A DNA stretch of 64,000 bases from Bacillota bacterium (GTDB taxonomy: Bacteria; Bacillota; UBA4882; UBA8346), in NCBI GenBank assembly GCA_023394955.1, contig JAEWZY010000018.1, positions 48,905 through 112,904 of the forward strand. The letters are read 5' to 3'. The notes below the pieces were generated by a model, which saw only the letters and a program-made list of their open reading frames with translations, did not search any database and was not told the DNA's origin. This document shows, one piece after another, positions 16,757 to 25,439 of this stretch (positions are counted from its first letter, which is position 1; each line of letters opens with the position of its first letter). Position numbers and translations under genes: made by a program.

Positions 16757-17767
16757 TCAAAAATCGGCCTTTTTTTGGACATAAAAGCCGGTAATATAGA
16801 GCAAAACACCTGCTTGGGCCAACAATCCAATAACCCAAAAGGCCACTTCCGACTGGGTTAAATCTAAAAGCAGCGCTTTCTCGAAACCTTTGAGGACTAA
16901 GAATGAAGGAAAAATATATAAACTATCTTTCCATGCAAAAGAGAGCTCCCTAACCATTAGCGGAAGAGCTGCGATTAGATAAGTCACAGTGGCAAAAGCC
17001 CTGGCGAAAAGGGCAGTAGGGGCCAACAACCCGATCAGGAGCGAAAGCGCTCCAAATGCCGTTGAACCGACCACCCCAAACAGAAAAACATACCGGAGGT
17101 CGACCGGCGCCCTGGTGATGGTGATTGTTAAGAATAGAGCTCCGATTCCGATCATTGTATACCAGATTAATTTGGAGAAGAGGTATTCCATAATCGACAT
17201 CGGCGTGATCAGGAGTGAATGAAGGGTTTGTTTTTCTTTTTCATCAGCTACGGCTGCCGCTCCTTGCAACAGGCAGACGGTTAGGATGATTTGGAGAAGC
17301 CAAACCGGAAAAGAAAGCCAACGGGTGGGAAGGCTCTGTTCGGTAAAAATCAGGTTAATTTGAGGGGTTTCCCGGTCACGGGAAGCGTTGATCAAGGCCA
17401 GATTAATTGAGTTTACGATCAAAACCCCTTCTTGGGTTTTGGCTTTGTCGGTAAGGAGGTTAAACCGGTTTGTTTGATTATTCTCCAAGATTATACCTCC
17501 GACCTTACCTTGGCTTAGGGCGGATTCAGCTGCTTTCCGGTCCGGAAAGGGTTTCAAATCAATTGATGCGCTACGCACAATCCTGATTAGAGCGGAATCG
17601 ATATCGGGAGTATAAGCTAGAGTAAACCTTTCCGTCTCAGCTTGCCGATAAACAACCAGATATAAAAAACCAATGAATAAAGGCATCATTAGAACAATAA
17701 CCCATGATTTGCTAGACCAAAAATCATACAGATCTTTCCGAATTAAAGTGATAATTCTTTGCGCCAC
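16757..17767 (-). CDS. ABC-2 family exporter permease
   Basis: 336 residues. Architecture: a first transmembrane helix (about 25-45), a ~130-residue extracytoplasmic domain (including TLAYTPDIDSALIR and GKVGGIILE), then five helices at the C-terminal half. This is the NatB/ABC2_membrane_3 layout. EKEKQTLHSLLITPMS before the second helix is the typical coupling motif (E-x-x-x-T-L-x-x-L-L-x-x-P-x-S). The GTG at 17767 with GTGAGG in front is preferred over the GTG at 17782. First gene of the two-gene exporter operon. Confidence 0.85.
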   Translation of the reverse strand: MAQRIITLIRKDLYDFWSSKSWVIVLMMPLFIGFLYLVVYRQAETERFTLAYTPDIDSALIRIVRSASIDLKPFPDRKAAESALSQGKVGGIILENNQTNRFNLLTDKAKTQEGVLIVNSINLALINASRDRETPQINLIFTEQSLPTRWLSFPVWLLQIILTVCLLQGAAAVADEKEKQTLHSLLITPMSIMEYLFSKLIWYTMIGIGALFLTITITRAPVDLRYVFLFGVVGSTAFGALSLLIGLLAPTALFARAFATVTYLIAALPLMVRELSFAWKDSLYIFPSFLVLKGFEKALLLDLTQSEVAFWVIGLLAQAGVLLYITGFYVQKKADF

Positions 17768-17822
17768 GGTAAAAAACCTCACAACTATTATTTTAAAGGA
17801 CGTAATAACATAATTAATGGAA

Positions 17823-17883
17823 TTAAAAAAAACAGGCCCTTTATAGCAGAAAAGATCAGTTTCTTCGCCGATTATGGGCCTGT
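17823..17883 (-). terminator. rho-independent terminator (minus strand)
   Basis: Stem ACAGGCCC/GGGCCTGT (17832-17839 with 17876-17883), a 36-base loop and, in minus-strand sense, eight T residues after the stem. It terminates the small peptide gene just upstream. Confidence 0.75.
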
Positions 17884-17908
17884 ATTGCCGGGAGCTATGT
17901 ATTTCAGC

Positions 17909-17974
17909 TTACTTTTCGTGTTCGATAAAATACCAAATTAAATAGATCACAGCTAAGACACCGATTATTTCCAT
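17909..17974 (-). CDS. 21-residue membrane peptide
   Basis: MEIIGVLAVIYLIWYFIEHEK: one hydrophobic helix with a charged C-terminal tail. The ATG has a textbook ribosome site on the minus strand (AAAGGAGGATC, 6 bases away), and the gene is followed by its own terminator with a long T run. It lies between the RND efflux operon and the ABC-2 exporter operon, both read in the same direction. Small single-helix proteins often serve as accessory subunits of membrane complexes, which would be an inference here. Confidence 0.6.
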   Translation of the reverse strand: MEIIGVLAVIYLIWYFIEHEK

Positions 17975-18152
17975 AATTCCGATCCTCCTTTATTTTTTTA
18001 AATGATTCGTCGCTAATTAATTAACTCCTTCCATAGAAAAATATTACCATCGATAAATCAAATAGAACTTCGGATAAAGAAGGCTTGGCGGAATATTAGT
18101 GAGGAGGGATGCGGTTTGATCCACATCCCTTTATTAAATAATAGGCTTGTTT

Positions 18153-21100
18153 TTAGCGGTGGTATTCCAGAGTCACTCCAGCTTTACGCAGAACAGTCCG
18201 CTTGGCCCATACTGCAAAATCGTCCAAGAAACTATAAACAATCGGGATAACTACTAGGGTCAATACTGTGGAAAAGGTCAGACCGCCGATAACCACAGTA
18301 GCCATTGAAACATTCATCTCGGCCCCTTCGCCGATACCTAGCCCTAATGGGATTAGGCCCAGGACTGTGGTGAGCGTAGTCATTAGTACCGGACGCAACC
18401 GTATCGGCCCGGCCTCGAGAATGGCTTCAGTACGCTCCATGCCTCGGCTGCGCAGTGTTTCGATATAGTCTACTAGCACAATTGCATTGTTAACCACTAT
18501 CCCAACGAGCATGATTACTCCGATAAACGCGGAGACATCAAAGATCCGGCCGGTCAGGAGCAAGCTCCAGGAGACGCCGAATAGGCTTAAGGGTATGGAA
18601 CCCATAATTGCCAAAGGATGAACTAGATTTTCATACTGGATGGAGATAACTATATATACTAAGATAATTGCCATAAGAAGGGCTAAGGCTAATGCGCCGA
18701 AGGCCTCCTGCATTTCTTTGGAATTGCCGGCAAAAACGATATCATAATTGGAGGGAAGGACGACTTCTTGTTTGATCCGATCTTGAATCAGTCCGGTGAT
18801 TTTACCCAAATCGCTACCGATGATCTGCGAAGTTACTTGTACTTGACGTGTTTGATTCTCGCGACCGATCTTATTTGGCCCGGTAGTTTGAATAAAATCA
18901 ACCACTTCGGCAAGGGGAATCATTCCGCCGCTAGATGTTGTGAGATAAAGTTTTTTGATATCGGTTTCGTTCTGCCGGTCTCCCTCGTTTAACTGTAGTA
19001 AGACATTGTACTCTTCTCCGGCAAGACGGATTTGAGTAGCTACTGTTCCTTGAAAAGCGGTTTGGACCGTACTGGCGATTGACGAAGGAGTAATACCGTA
19101 AGCAGTGGCCCGTTGCCGGTTTACCCGCAATTGCAGTTCCGGCCGACCATCCTCCCAGGAGGTGTTAACCTCTCGAGTCCCCGGAACTTGTTTGACAATT
19201 TCTATGACCTGATCGGCTAGACCTTTTAGGGTATTGAGGTCCGGACCCTCAATATTAATTGCGATAGGAGAACCGCCCCCAAAACCGCCTTGTTCTGATT
19301 TGGTTACATTGATTTTAGCTCCAGGATATTTAATAATATTTTGTCGCACTTCTTCAACCATTTCATCTACGGTCTTTTTTGATTTGGATTTCATTACCAC
19401 AGTCATTGAAGCTTTTTCGCTTTCGCCGCTTGAACCGAGGGAAAATCCGGAACTGGAGCCGACGAGCGCGAAAGTCAAGTCGGATTCCGGTAAAGACATT
19501 AAATAGGACTCAATTTGCTGGACTAAGCTATTGGTCGTTTCTAAGCTGGTCCCAAGGGGCATTGTGATATCAATTTCGTATTCTTTATCGCCCATTGACG
19601 GTGTGAAGTTGGTCTTGATCGCCCCCAGGATAAAGGGGAGCAATCCGGCGATAAACACTAGAAAAGAAATGACTAAAACCTTTTTTTGGTGATGAACCGC
19701 CCAATTGAGCATCTTGCGATAGAACTCTTCAACTTTTCCCAGACGATAATCTCGCTGTGGTTCAATTTTTTTCATTACTCTGGAACCGGTATTAATGGCC
19801 ATTAGTTTGGAGGATAGCATTGGAATAACCGTTAACGCTACTACCAGTGAGGCCCCTAATGAAAAGGAGACCGTCAAGGCCATTTCTTTAAAAATTTGAG
19901 CGGCGATGCCTTCAACAAAAAGAATCGGTACAAAAATAACGATTGAGGTCATAGTAGAGGCTGTAATGGCCATGGCTACCTCGGAGGTGCCTTCGGTAGC
20001 CGCTGTTAAAGCATTATGCCCCTCTTCCCGATAACGGAAGATAACCTCCAACACAACAATGGCATTATCGACCAACATTCCAACTCCAAGGGCCAGGCCT
20101 CCCATGGAAACTAAATTCAGGGTCATGTTGGAAAAGTAAATTGCTGCAAAAGTAAGAATAATTGAGATTGGGATAGCTACGGATATAATGAATGTGCTCC
20201 TAAAGCTCCGCAGAAAGAAATACAATACAATAACGGCCAGCAGGGCGCCGATTAGCGCATTTTGGGTTACATTGTTTAATGATTGTTCAATATAGTCTGC
20301 CTGTTCGAGAATTTTATCGAACTTAATCTGCCCTTCTAACTCGGTTTGAAGTTCTTCCAGGGTCTTGCGGACTTCTCTGGTGACTAAAACTGTATTGGCG
20401 TCGCTTTCCTTCATTAACATCATCATAATGCTGTTATCACCGTTAATGCGGGAATATTGTTTTTGTTCATGATAGGAATCCCGGATCTCGGCAATTTCCT
20501 GAAGGGGAATTATTGAACCACTAGGGAGGGTGATTTTAACCGACTTTAAATCCTCCACCGATTGAAATTCGCCGATGGTGCGCAGTACCATTTCGTTTCG
20601 TCCGCTTTTGATAATTCCTCCGGGAAGGTTCAGGTTCTCGCCCCGTAAGGATTGAATCAGATAGCCGGGAGAAATATGATAATAATTCATTTTTTCAGTT
20701 GATAACAGGATCTGAATCTCCCGCGTCAAACTGCCCATTAATGACACGGAAGCCACTCCGGGGACCCGTTCCAACCGGTTTTTAATTTTATTATCAGCCA
20801 ACCGGGTGGCGTCGGCGATTCCTTTAGGACTGGAAATGCCGTAAAAAACAATGGGCATCATTGAAGGGTCGAACTTAAAGAGCATTGGTTCTTCGGCGTC
20901 ATCCGGAAGAACGCGCTTGATCATGTCGATCCGTTCCCGCATCTTCAGGTTGGTAAAGTCCATGTCAGTGCCGAAGTTACATTCGGCCATAACCATGGAT
21001 GAACCTGTCGAAGAGGTCGACCTTACTTTTTTTACATTTGGAACAGCGCTAATGGCGCTTTCCAGGGGTTTAGTAATCAGGTTTTCTATTTCTTCCGGAC

Positions 21101-21266
21101 CGGCCCCTTCGTAACTGGTAAAGGCCATAATAATTGGGAATTGAATGTTAGGGTAAAGGTCCAGCTTTAATTTGGATAAAGAAATAAATCCTAAAATGGA
21201 TACGAACAAAACTAGCATTAACACGCCCAAAGGCCGGCGGACGCATATTTCAATCAGTTTTTTCAT
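18153..21266 (-). CDS. RND efflux pump inner-membrane subunit (AcrB/HAE1-like)
   Basis: 1037 residues, the usual AcrB-type length. Twelve-helix architecture with two large periplasmic loops: the first helix VRRPLGVLMLVLFVSILGFISL, periplasmic domain with YEGAGPEEIENLITKPLE, helices 2-6 with GVGMLVDNAIVVLE and EVAMAITASTMTSIVIFVPILF, then a duplicated second half with GIVVNNAIVLVDY and RLRPVLMTTLTTVLGLIPL. The Asp in LVDNA is the proton-relay residue of the family. It is the last gene of the tetR-tolC-MFP-RND operon and starts next to the MFP stop. Drug or lipid export across an outer membrane is inferred. Confidence 0.95.
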   Translation of the reverse strand: MKKLIEICVRRPLGVLMLVLFVSILGFISLSKLKLDLYPNIQFPIIMAFTSYEGAGPEEIENLITKPLESAISAVPNVKKVRSTSSTGSSMVMAECNFGTDMDFTNLKMRERIDMIKRVLPDDAEEPMLFKFDPSMMPIVFYGISSPKGIADATRLADNKIKNRLERVPGVASVSLMGSLTREIQILLSTEKMNYYHISPGYLIQSLRGENLNLPGGIIKSGRNEMVLRTIGEFQSVEDLKSVKITLPSGSIIPLQEIAEIRDSYHEQKQYSRINGDNSIMMMLMKESDANTVLVTREVRKTLEELQTELEGQIKFDKILEQADYIEQSLNNVTQNALIGALLAVIVLYFFLRSFRSTFIISVAIPISIILTFAAIYFSNMTLNLVSMGGLALGVGMLVDNAIVVLEVIFRYREEGHNALTAATEGTSEVAMAITASTMTSIVIFVPILFVEGIAAQIFKEMALTVSFSLGASLVVALTVIPMLSSKLMAINTGSRVMKKIEPQRDYRLGKVEEFYRKMLNWAVHHQKKVLVISFLVFIAGLLPFILGAIKTNFTPSMGDKEYEIDITMPLGTSLETTNSLVQQIESYLMSLPESDLTFALVGSSSGFSLGSSGESEKASMTVVMKSKSKKTVDEMVEEVRQNIIKYPGAKINVTKSEQGGFGGGSPIAINIEGPDLNTLKGLADQVIEIVKQVPGTREVNTSWEDGRPELQLRVNRQRATAYGITPSSIASTVQTAFQGTVATQIRLAGEEYNVLLQLNEGDRQNETDIKKLYLTTSSGGMIPLAEVVDFIQTTGPNKIGRENQTRQVQVTSQIIGSDLGKITGLIQDRIKQEVVLPSNYDIVFAGNSKEMQEAFGALALALLMAIILVYIVISIQYENLVHPLAIMGSIPLSLFGVSWSLLLTGRIFDVSAFIGVIMLVGIVVNNAIVLVDYIETLRSRGMERTEAILEAGPIRLRPVLMTTLTTVLGLIPLGLGIGEGAEMNVSMATVVIGGLTFSTVLTLVVIPIVYSFLDDFAVWAKRTVLRKAGVTLEYHR

Positions 21267-22301
21267 CTATTTCACCACGACTTTCGAGCCTTCTTCTAAA
21301 TTGTTTTGGCCTAAAATGACTATAAATTCATTTTCGCCTAATCCTGATAAGATTTCCACCATTTTACCGTCTGAGATTCCAGGAGTGACAATGCGGCGGC
21401 GGGCGGTGTCTTTTTCAACCACGTAGACTGCTTTGGTCCCGATCTCATCAATAATTGCTTCGGCGGGTATTTTCAAGACATCGTCCCGTTGGTTGAAACT
21501 TAATTTGGCTTCGGCCAACATTCCGGCTTTAAAACGGCGGGAGGAGTTATCAAGGACGATTTTAACCGGGAAAGTCTTGGAAGTTTTATCAGCTGCCGGA
21601 GCGATTTGAGCGACCTTTCCGTTAAAATTCTGTCCCGGAAATGATGATAATCTAACCTCGGCGGTTTGGCCGATTTTGGCCTGGCTAATATAGCTATCGC
21701 TCAAATTAATGGTAACCAATACGGTCGATAAGTCGACCACTGAGAGTAACAAGGTGCCCGGGCTGACCATGCCGCCTAAAGTAGCATTGGAAAAACCGAT
21801 TTGACCGCTGAAGGGGGCCCGGATTTTGGTGTTTTCCAATTGGTTTTTGGCTTGTTTATAAGCGGCTTCCTTAATTTGAAACTCGGTTTGCGCTCCTTCG
21901 AATTCTTGAGGCGAGATAAGTCTTTCAGTATATAATTTTTTTTGGCGTTCAAAAGTTTCTTTACTCATTTTGTATGCCGCTTCGGCGCTAGCCAACCCGA
22001 TCTCATAATCGTCTTGTTCTAACTCGACTAAAACTTGATTGGCTTCAACATAATCACCCATTTTAACATGGACTTTGGCAACTCGTCCCGATACTTTAGG
22101 GGAAATACTCACTTCCTGATTGGCCTCTAAAGCGCCGGTGGTGACGAAGATTTCGCCCAAATCTCCTTTTTGGACCGTAGTAACTTTAACCGGAATCTCC
22201 GGGGTGCTGGTGACAGCATCCGTTTTCCGGCCGCAACCGCCGGCGGCCAGGGTTAAGATGATGATTGGAATTAATGATAAAAATATTACTTTTCGATTCA
22301 T
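21267..22301 (-). CDS. RND efflux periplasmic adaptor (membrane fusion protein), lipoprotein
   Basis: 344 residues starting MNRKVIFLSL with a signal peptide ending in AGGC, a lipobox-like site, so probably lipid-anchored. Domains in order: lipoyl/barrel-sandwich half VSPKVSGRVAKVHVKMGDYVEANQVLVELE, alpha-helical hairpin, second lipoyl half IRAPFSGQIGFSNATLGGMVSPG, beta-barrel and membrane-proximal domain. The adaptor links the RND subunit to TolC. ATG at 22301 with AAAGGAGTG; the longer frame starting at 22343 overlaps tolC and is rejected. It sits 4 bp from the tolC stop. Confidence 0.92.
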   Translation of the reverse strand: MNRKVIFLSLIPIIILTLAAGGCGRKTDAVTSTPEIPVKVTTVQKGDLGEIFVTTGALEANQEVSISPKVSGRVAKVHVKMGDYVEANQVLVELEQDDYEIGLASAEAAYKMSKETFERQKKLYTERLISPQEFEGAQTEFQIKEAAYKQAKNQLENTKIRAPFSGQIGFSNATLGGMVSPGTLLLSVVDLSTVLVTINLSDSYISQAKIGQTAEVRLSSFPGQNFNGKVAQIAPAADKTSKTFPVKIVLDNSSRRFKAGMLAEAKLSFNQRDDVLKIPAEAIIDEIGTKAVYVVEKDTARRRIVTPGISDGKMVEILSGLGENEFIVILGQNNLEEGSKVVVK

Positions 22302-22305
22302 GGTT

Positions 22306-23673
22306 TCACTCCTTTGATTGAGGGTCACGGCCAAGCGTGACATCCAGTTTAGCTAAGGTTGTCAAATAATTACTGATACTTGCATAGTAACCGTTTAAAG
22401 CATTATCCAAATCCAGCTGAGAGTCGGATATATCGATGGTTGTCGCCATGCCGGCATCAAACCGGGCTTGTGTCATTCTGAGTTTTTCTTTGGAAAGATT
22501 AATTTGAGATTGATTGGCCTGAATTGTTTCTAGACTTTCCTGTAAATTCAATAAACCCTGTTCAACCTCAATTCTGACCGCATCGCGTAATAGAGATTCA
22601 TTATTTTCCATTGCCTGTTGATTATCTTTGGCTGCGGAAACCCTGGAAGCAGTAGCAAAACCGTCGAATAAAACACCAGTTAAGGAAAGGGTTAGGTTCC
22701 ACTTTTTTTCCCAATCACCTGGTTCAAACTCTAATCCGCCGCCTGAATAGTCGTAACTTAGAGCCAAATTTGGTTTATATCCGGCACGAGCCATTTTAGT
22801 TTGAAGTTTTGCTTGTTCGTTGGCGTAAGTCATATTGATTAGGTCCGGTCGATTTTGGTAAGCTTCATCAAGAAGTTTGGATAATTCCAAGTTAATTTCT
22901 CTAGGAAGCAGTATTTGAGTGAAGTCGTCAACAATTGTGATTGAATTATCAATCGAACTTCCAATTAAATTAGCCAATCCTAATCGGGCTATTTTAACAC
23001 CGTTTTCAGCTTTAATAACTGTAGGTTTTAGACTTTCCCAGCGGACCCGGGCCTGGAGAAGTTCATATTTGGAAACGTTCCCTACATCATAGAGACGTTT
23101 GACCCTTTGATAATGTCTTCCCATATTTTCATAGGATGATTGAACGACTCGTAACGCTTGTTCAGCAAACCATAATCCGTAATAGGCTTCTTTAACTTGT
23201 GAAGTAAGGTTTTGTTTTGCTTTACGAAGGTCTTCTTCAGTCATTTCTAAAGTTAATTTGGCAATGCCCAAATTACCGGTTAATACTCCACCCGTATATA
23301 GCTTTTGTGTTAAAGATAGATTGCCAGAATACGTTACATCAGAATCAGGTACAGGTCTTGGAATAATGGTGCCGGTAATAGGATCAAAATATGGAACTTC
23401 TTGGTTTTCACTAGCTTTATTATTTACAATTCCATAAGATAATGAAGGAAGTAAACCCGCAGAAGCCTCATGGACCTTCTTTCGGGCCGCCGACACTTTT
23501 AATTCGGCATTTTGGATATTTTTACTGTTTTGATAAGCCATTTCTAATGCCTTTTCAAGGGTTAGGCCAGTAGATGCTTTTTCGATATTCTCTTCCGCGG
23601 CCAGCGATGTAAAGGAAAAAACAACGAAAAAACTCATTAATAGCAGACCTACAATAATTCGATTTAGTTTCAT
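22306..23673 (-). CDS. TolC-family outer-membrane efflux protein
   Basis: 455 residues with a signal peptide (hydrophobic 8-24, ending SLAA). Two OEP repeats follow: LTLEKALEMAYQNSKNIQNAELKVSAARKKV... and a second repeat around residues 245-450 with SRPDLI-like QNRPDLINMTYANEQAKL and ARFDAGMATTIDISDSQLDLDNA. This is the architecture of trimeric outer-membrane channels. Its presence with an RND pump and adaptor is strong evidence that the organism has an outer membrane. Start at 23673 is set by the GAGGTGG ribosome site. Confidence 0.92.
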   Translation of the reverse strand: MKLNRIIVGLLLMSFFVVFSFTSLAAEENIEKASTGLTLEKALEMAYQNSKNIQNAELKVSAARKKVHEASAGLLPSLSYGIVNNKASENQEVPYFDPITGTIIPRPVPDSDVTYSGNLSLTQKLYTGGVLTGNLGIAKLTLEMTEEDLRKAKQNLTSQVKEAYYGLWFAEQALRVVQSSYENMGRHYQRVKRLYDVGNVSKYELLQARVRWESLKPTVIKAENGVKIARLGLANLIGSSIDNSITIVDDFTQILLPREINLELSKLLDEAYQNRPDLINMTYANEQAKLQTKMARAGYKPNLALSYDYSGGGLEFEPGDWEKKWNLTLSLTGVLFDGFATASRVSAAKDNQQAMENNESLLRDAVRIEVEQGLLNLQESLETIQANQSQINLSKEKLRMTQARFDAGMATTIDISDSQLDLDNALNGYYASISNYLTTLAKLDVTLGRDPQSKE

Positions 23674-23711
23674 AATAAATAACCACCTCAAGTTATTAAT
23701 TTAACTATTAG

Positions 23712-24311
23712 TTATTCTTTTTTCCCCACCCCATTATAGAAAAGATCCAGAATCACCGGTACTTGATTAACTAGGGAATCACTCTCCCTTTCGGTAAGCC
23801 AATGAAAACAAAAATGGGAAACGATACCGCTGAAAGCAAAGGCATAAATACCCGGATCACCATTGCGAAGCTGATTTTGGTCAATTCCGATCTGTATGAA
23901 TTGAGTTAATTGTTGGTGTGTTTTTTGGTGTTTTTCCATGATTCGATCTTGGGCATCTTTGTCAGCGATCAACTTCATGTTTAATCGTTCTTTAATTAAA
24001 ACCTGGTAAAATTCACGGTGATCTTCAGCAAATTCTAAATGTTCTTTTAACATAGCTTCAAAACGTTGACGAAAATCTCCCGACTCGCTGAGGATTTCAT
24101 CCATTCTTCTTATTAATACTTGAATTCCGTTCTCCATAATCGCAATAAAGATTTTTTCCTTATTTTCAAAGTATAGATAGATAGTGCCTTTGCCTACATT
24201 GGCGCGAGCGGCGATTTCATCCACGGTAGTCCTTTCAAAACCGCGTTCCGAAATCAGGTCAACTGCCGCCTTTAATATCTCCATCTGTTTTTCATTACTT
24301 AGTTTTTCCAT
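23712..24311 (-). CDS. TetR/AcrR-family repressor of the efflux operon
   Basis: 199 residues. N-terminal helix-turn-helix: ILKAAVDLISERGFERTTVDEIAARANVGKGTIYLYFENKEKIF is a textbook TetR DNA-binding domain. The C-terminal ~140 residues form the variable ligand-binding helical domain. It is the first gene of the tetR-tolC-MFP-RND operon. A consensus promoter and an overlapping TetR-type palindrome lie directly upstream, so autorepression and substrate-induced expression of the pump are expected. Confidence 0.92.
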   Translation of the reverse strand: MEKLSNEKQMEILKAAVDLISERGFERTTVDEIAARANVGKGTIYLYFENKEKIFIAIMENGIQVLIRRMDEILSESGDFRQRFEAMLKEHLEFAEDHREFYQVLIKERLNMKLIADKDAQDRIMEKHQKTHQQLTQFIQIGIDQNQLRNGDPGIYAFAFSGIVSHFCFHWLTERESDSLVNQVPVILDLFYNGVGKKE

Positions 24312-24325
24312 TTTACACCTCTAGT

Positions 24326-24341
24326 ACTGACTGGTCAGTCA
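24326..24341. promoter_or_regulatory. TetR-type operator
   Basis: The sequence ACTGACTGGTCAGTCA holds two overlapping perfect palindromes, CTGAC-TG-GTCAG and GACTG-GT-CAGTC. It is placed at the expected transcription start, 9 bp downstream of the -10 box of the tetR promoter and close to the ribosome site. This fits the typical TGACTGACCAGTCA-like operators of AcrR-type repressors. Confidence 0.75.
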
Positions 24342-24350
24342 TGTAGACTA

Positions 24351-24379
24351 ATTTTACACCCCCATTTTCCAGATGTCAA
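24351..24379 (-). promoter_or_regulatory. promoter of the tetR-tolC-MFP-RND operon
   Basis: On the minus strand: TTGACA (24374-24379), exactly 17 bp, TAAAAT (24351-24356). Near-consensus sigma-A promoter; the operator lies between it and the tetR start codon. Confidence 0.85.
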
Positions 24380-24583
24380 CGCTGTTAAGTTGTTTTAACA
24401 TAATTTCCATCTTTTTTTTACAAGTGTAAAATGAAACAATAAAACTTCGGTTTACCAGTTTTAAGTAATCTGAACATACATTGCGATTATATGCCATTAT
24501 TAACGTAAAATGACAGGGAGAAGTTTCGTAGACTTTTTCATTTGCGCAACGATCATCAATGATAGTTTTTAGAATGGTTAACA

Positions 24584-24612
24584 TTGACAATTATTTTACT
24601 TTAATTTATAAT
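24584..24612 (+). promoter_or_regulatory. consensus sigma-A promoter of the Phd-like/Uma2 fusion gene
   Basis: TTGACA (24584-24589), 17 bp, TATAAT (24607-24612): a perfect match at both hexamers and ideal spacing, so strong unless repressed. Confidence 0.9.
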
Positions 24613-24616
24613 AAGC

Positions 24617-24642
24617 TTAGCTAATATATATAAATTAGCTAA
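24617..24642. promoter_or_regulatory. paired palindromic operator candidate
   Basis: Two copies of the self-complementary octamer TTAGCTAA (24617-24624 and 24635-24642), 18 bp apart start to start, separated by TATATATAAA. They sit between the -10 box and the start codon, and the second touches the ribosome site. Phd/YefM-type antitoxins bind paired palindromes in their own promoters, so the N-terminal domain of the downstream protein is the natural candidate ligand. Confidence 0.6.
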
Positions 24643-24656
24643 AAGGAGCGAACGGA

Positions 24657-25373
24657 ATGGAAGTCTCATCGACCGAGATTCAAAATAATTTTGGCACATA
24701 TCTAAAATTCGCGCAGGTAGAGGATGTCTATATTACCCGAAACGGTAAAAGGATTGCAGTTCTCCAATACCAAAAGGATACTTCTGAAGGTTGCGCTGAG
24801 ACTAAGGCGGACTATCGAGGCGGAAAGCTTAGGATGTCGGCGGAAGAATTTCGAAAATTTGCGGAAGCGAGTGAAAACAGGTATGAATTAATTGACGGGG
24901 AAGTATTTCAACTAGCATCTTCATCCTATAAACATCAACGCGTTATTGGAGAAATATTCAGCCAGATTCACCAATGGTCTAAAAACAAGGAATGTAAACC
25001 GATTACCGCGCCTTTTGATGTAATTTTGTTTAAGGATGACATGGAAAGTATCGTCCAACCGGATATTGTAGTGATTTGCGATTCAGAAAAAGTTAATGAC
25101 CAGGGTCGTTATCAAGGTATTCCTACAGTAATTTTCGAGGTGCTTTCGGATTCGACCCGAAATAAGGATATGCTTAAGAAATTAAATTTATATATGGCCG
25201 GGGGGATTGGAGAATACTGGATCGTTAACCTTTGGAACCATGAAGTGTATATTTACACCTTTACTTCCGGAGAGATTAGTGATTATCGGGTCTTTAAGGG
25301 GATGGAGTGCGCTGACTCCGAGGTTTTGAAGGATTTAAGCATTCCATTGGAACGAATCTTCACGGTTGAATAA
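24657..25373 (+). CDS. antitoxin-like (Phd/YefM) domain fused to Uma2-type nuclease
   Basis: 238 residues. Residues 1-40 (VSSTEIQNNFGTYLKFA, then VYITRNGKRIAVLQ) match the Phd/YefM antitoxin DNA-binding fold. Residues ~58-235 are a Uma2/DUF820 domain with the restriction-endonuclease-like core: YELIDGEVFQLAS, VQPDIVVICD, PTVIFEVLSDSTRNKD, a following Lys, and GIGEYWIVN. The acidic and Lys positions of a PD-(D/E)xK site are kept, so nuclease activity is possible but Uma2 proteins are poorly characterised. It has a perfect promoter and paired palindromes upstream. Single gene; no separate toxin or antitoxin. Confidence 0.75.
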   Translation: MEVSSTEIQNNFGTYLKFAQVEDVYITRNGKRIAVLQYQKDTSEGCAETKADYRGGKLRMSAEEFRKFAEASENRYELIDGEVFQLASSSYKHQRVIGEIFSQIHQWSKNKECKPITAPFDVILFKDDMESIVQPDIVVICDSEKVNDQGRYQGIPTVIFEVLSDSTRNKDMLKKLNLYMAGGIGEYWIVNLWNHEVYIYTFTSGEISDYRVFKGMECADSEVLKDLSIPLERIFTVE

Positions 25374-25439
25374 TAAACAATCAATTCGAATCCTGAGTCT
25401 TAACGATTATTTAAATTAATACTAAGAGGATTTATATTC

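Noticed and set aside
24354..24590. 78-codon minus-strand ORF
   Set aside because: It covers the tetR and Uma2 promoters and has no ribosome site or recognisable domain.
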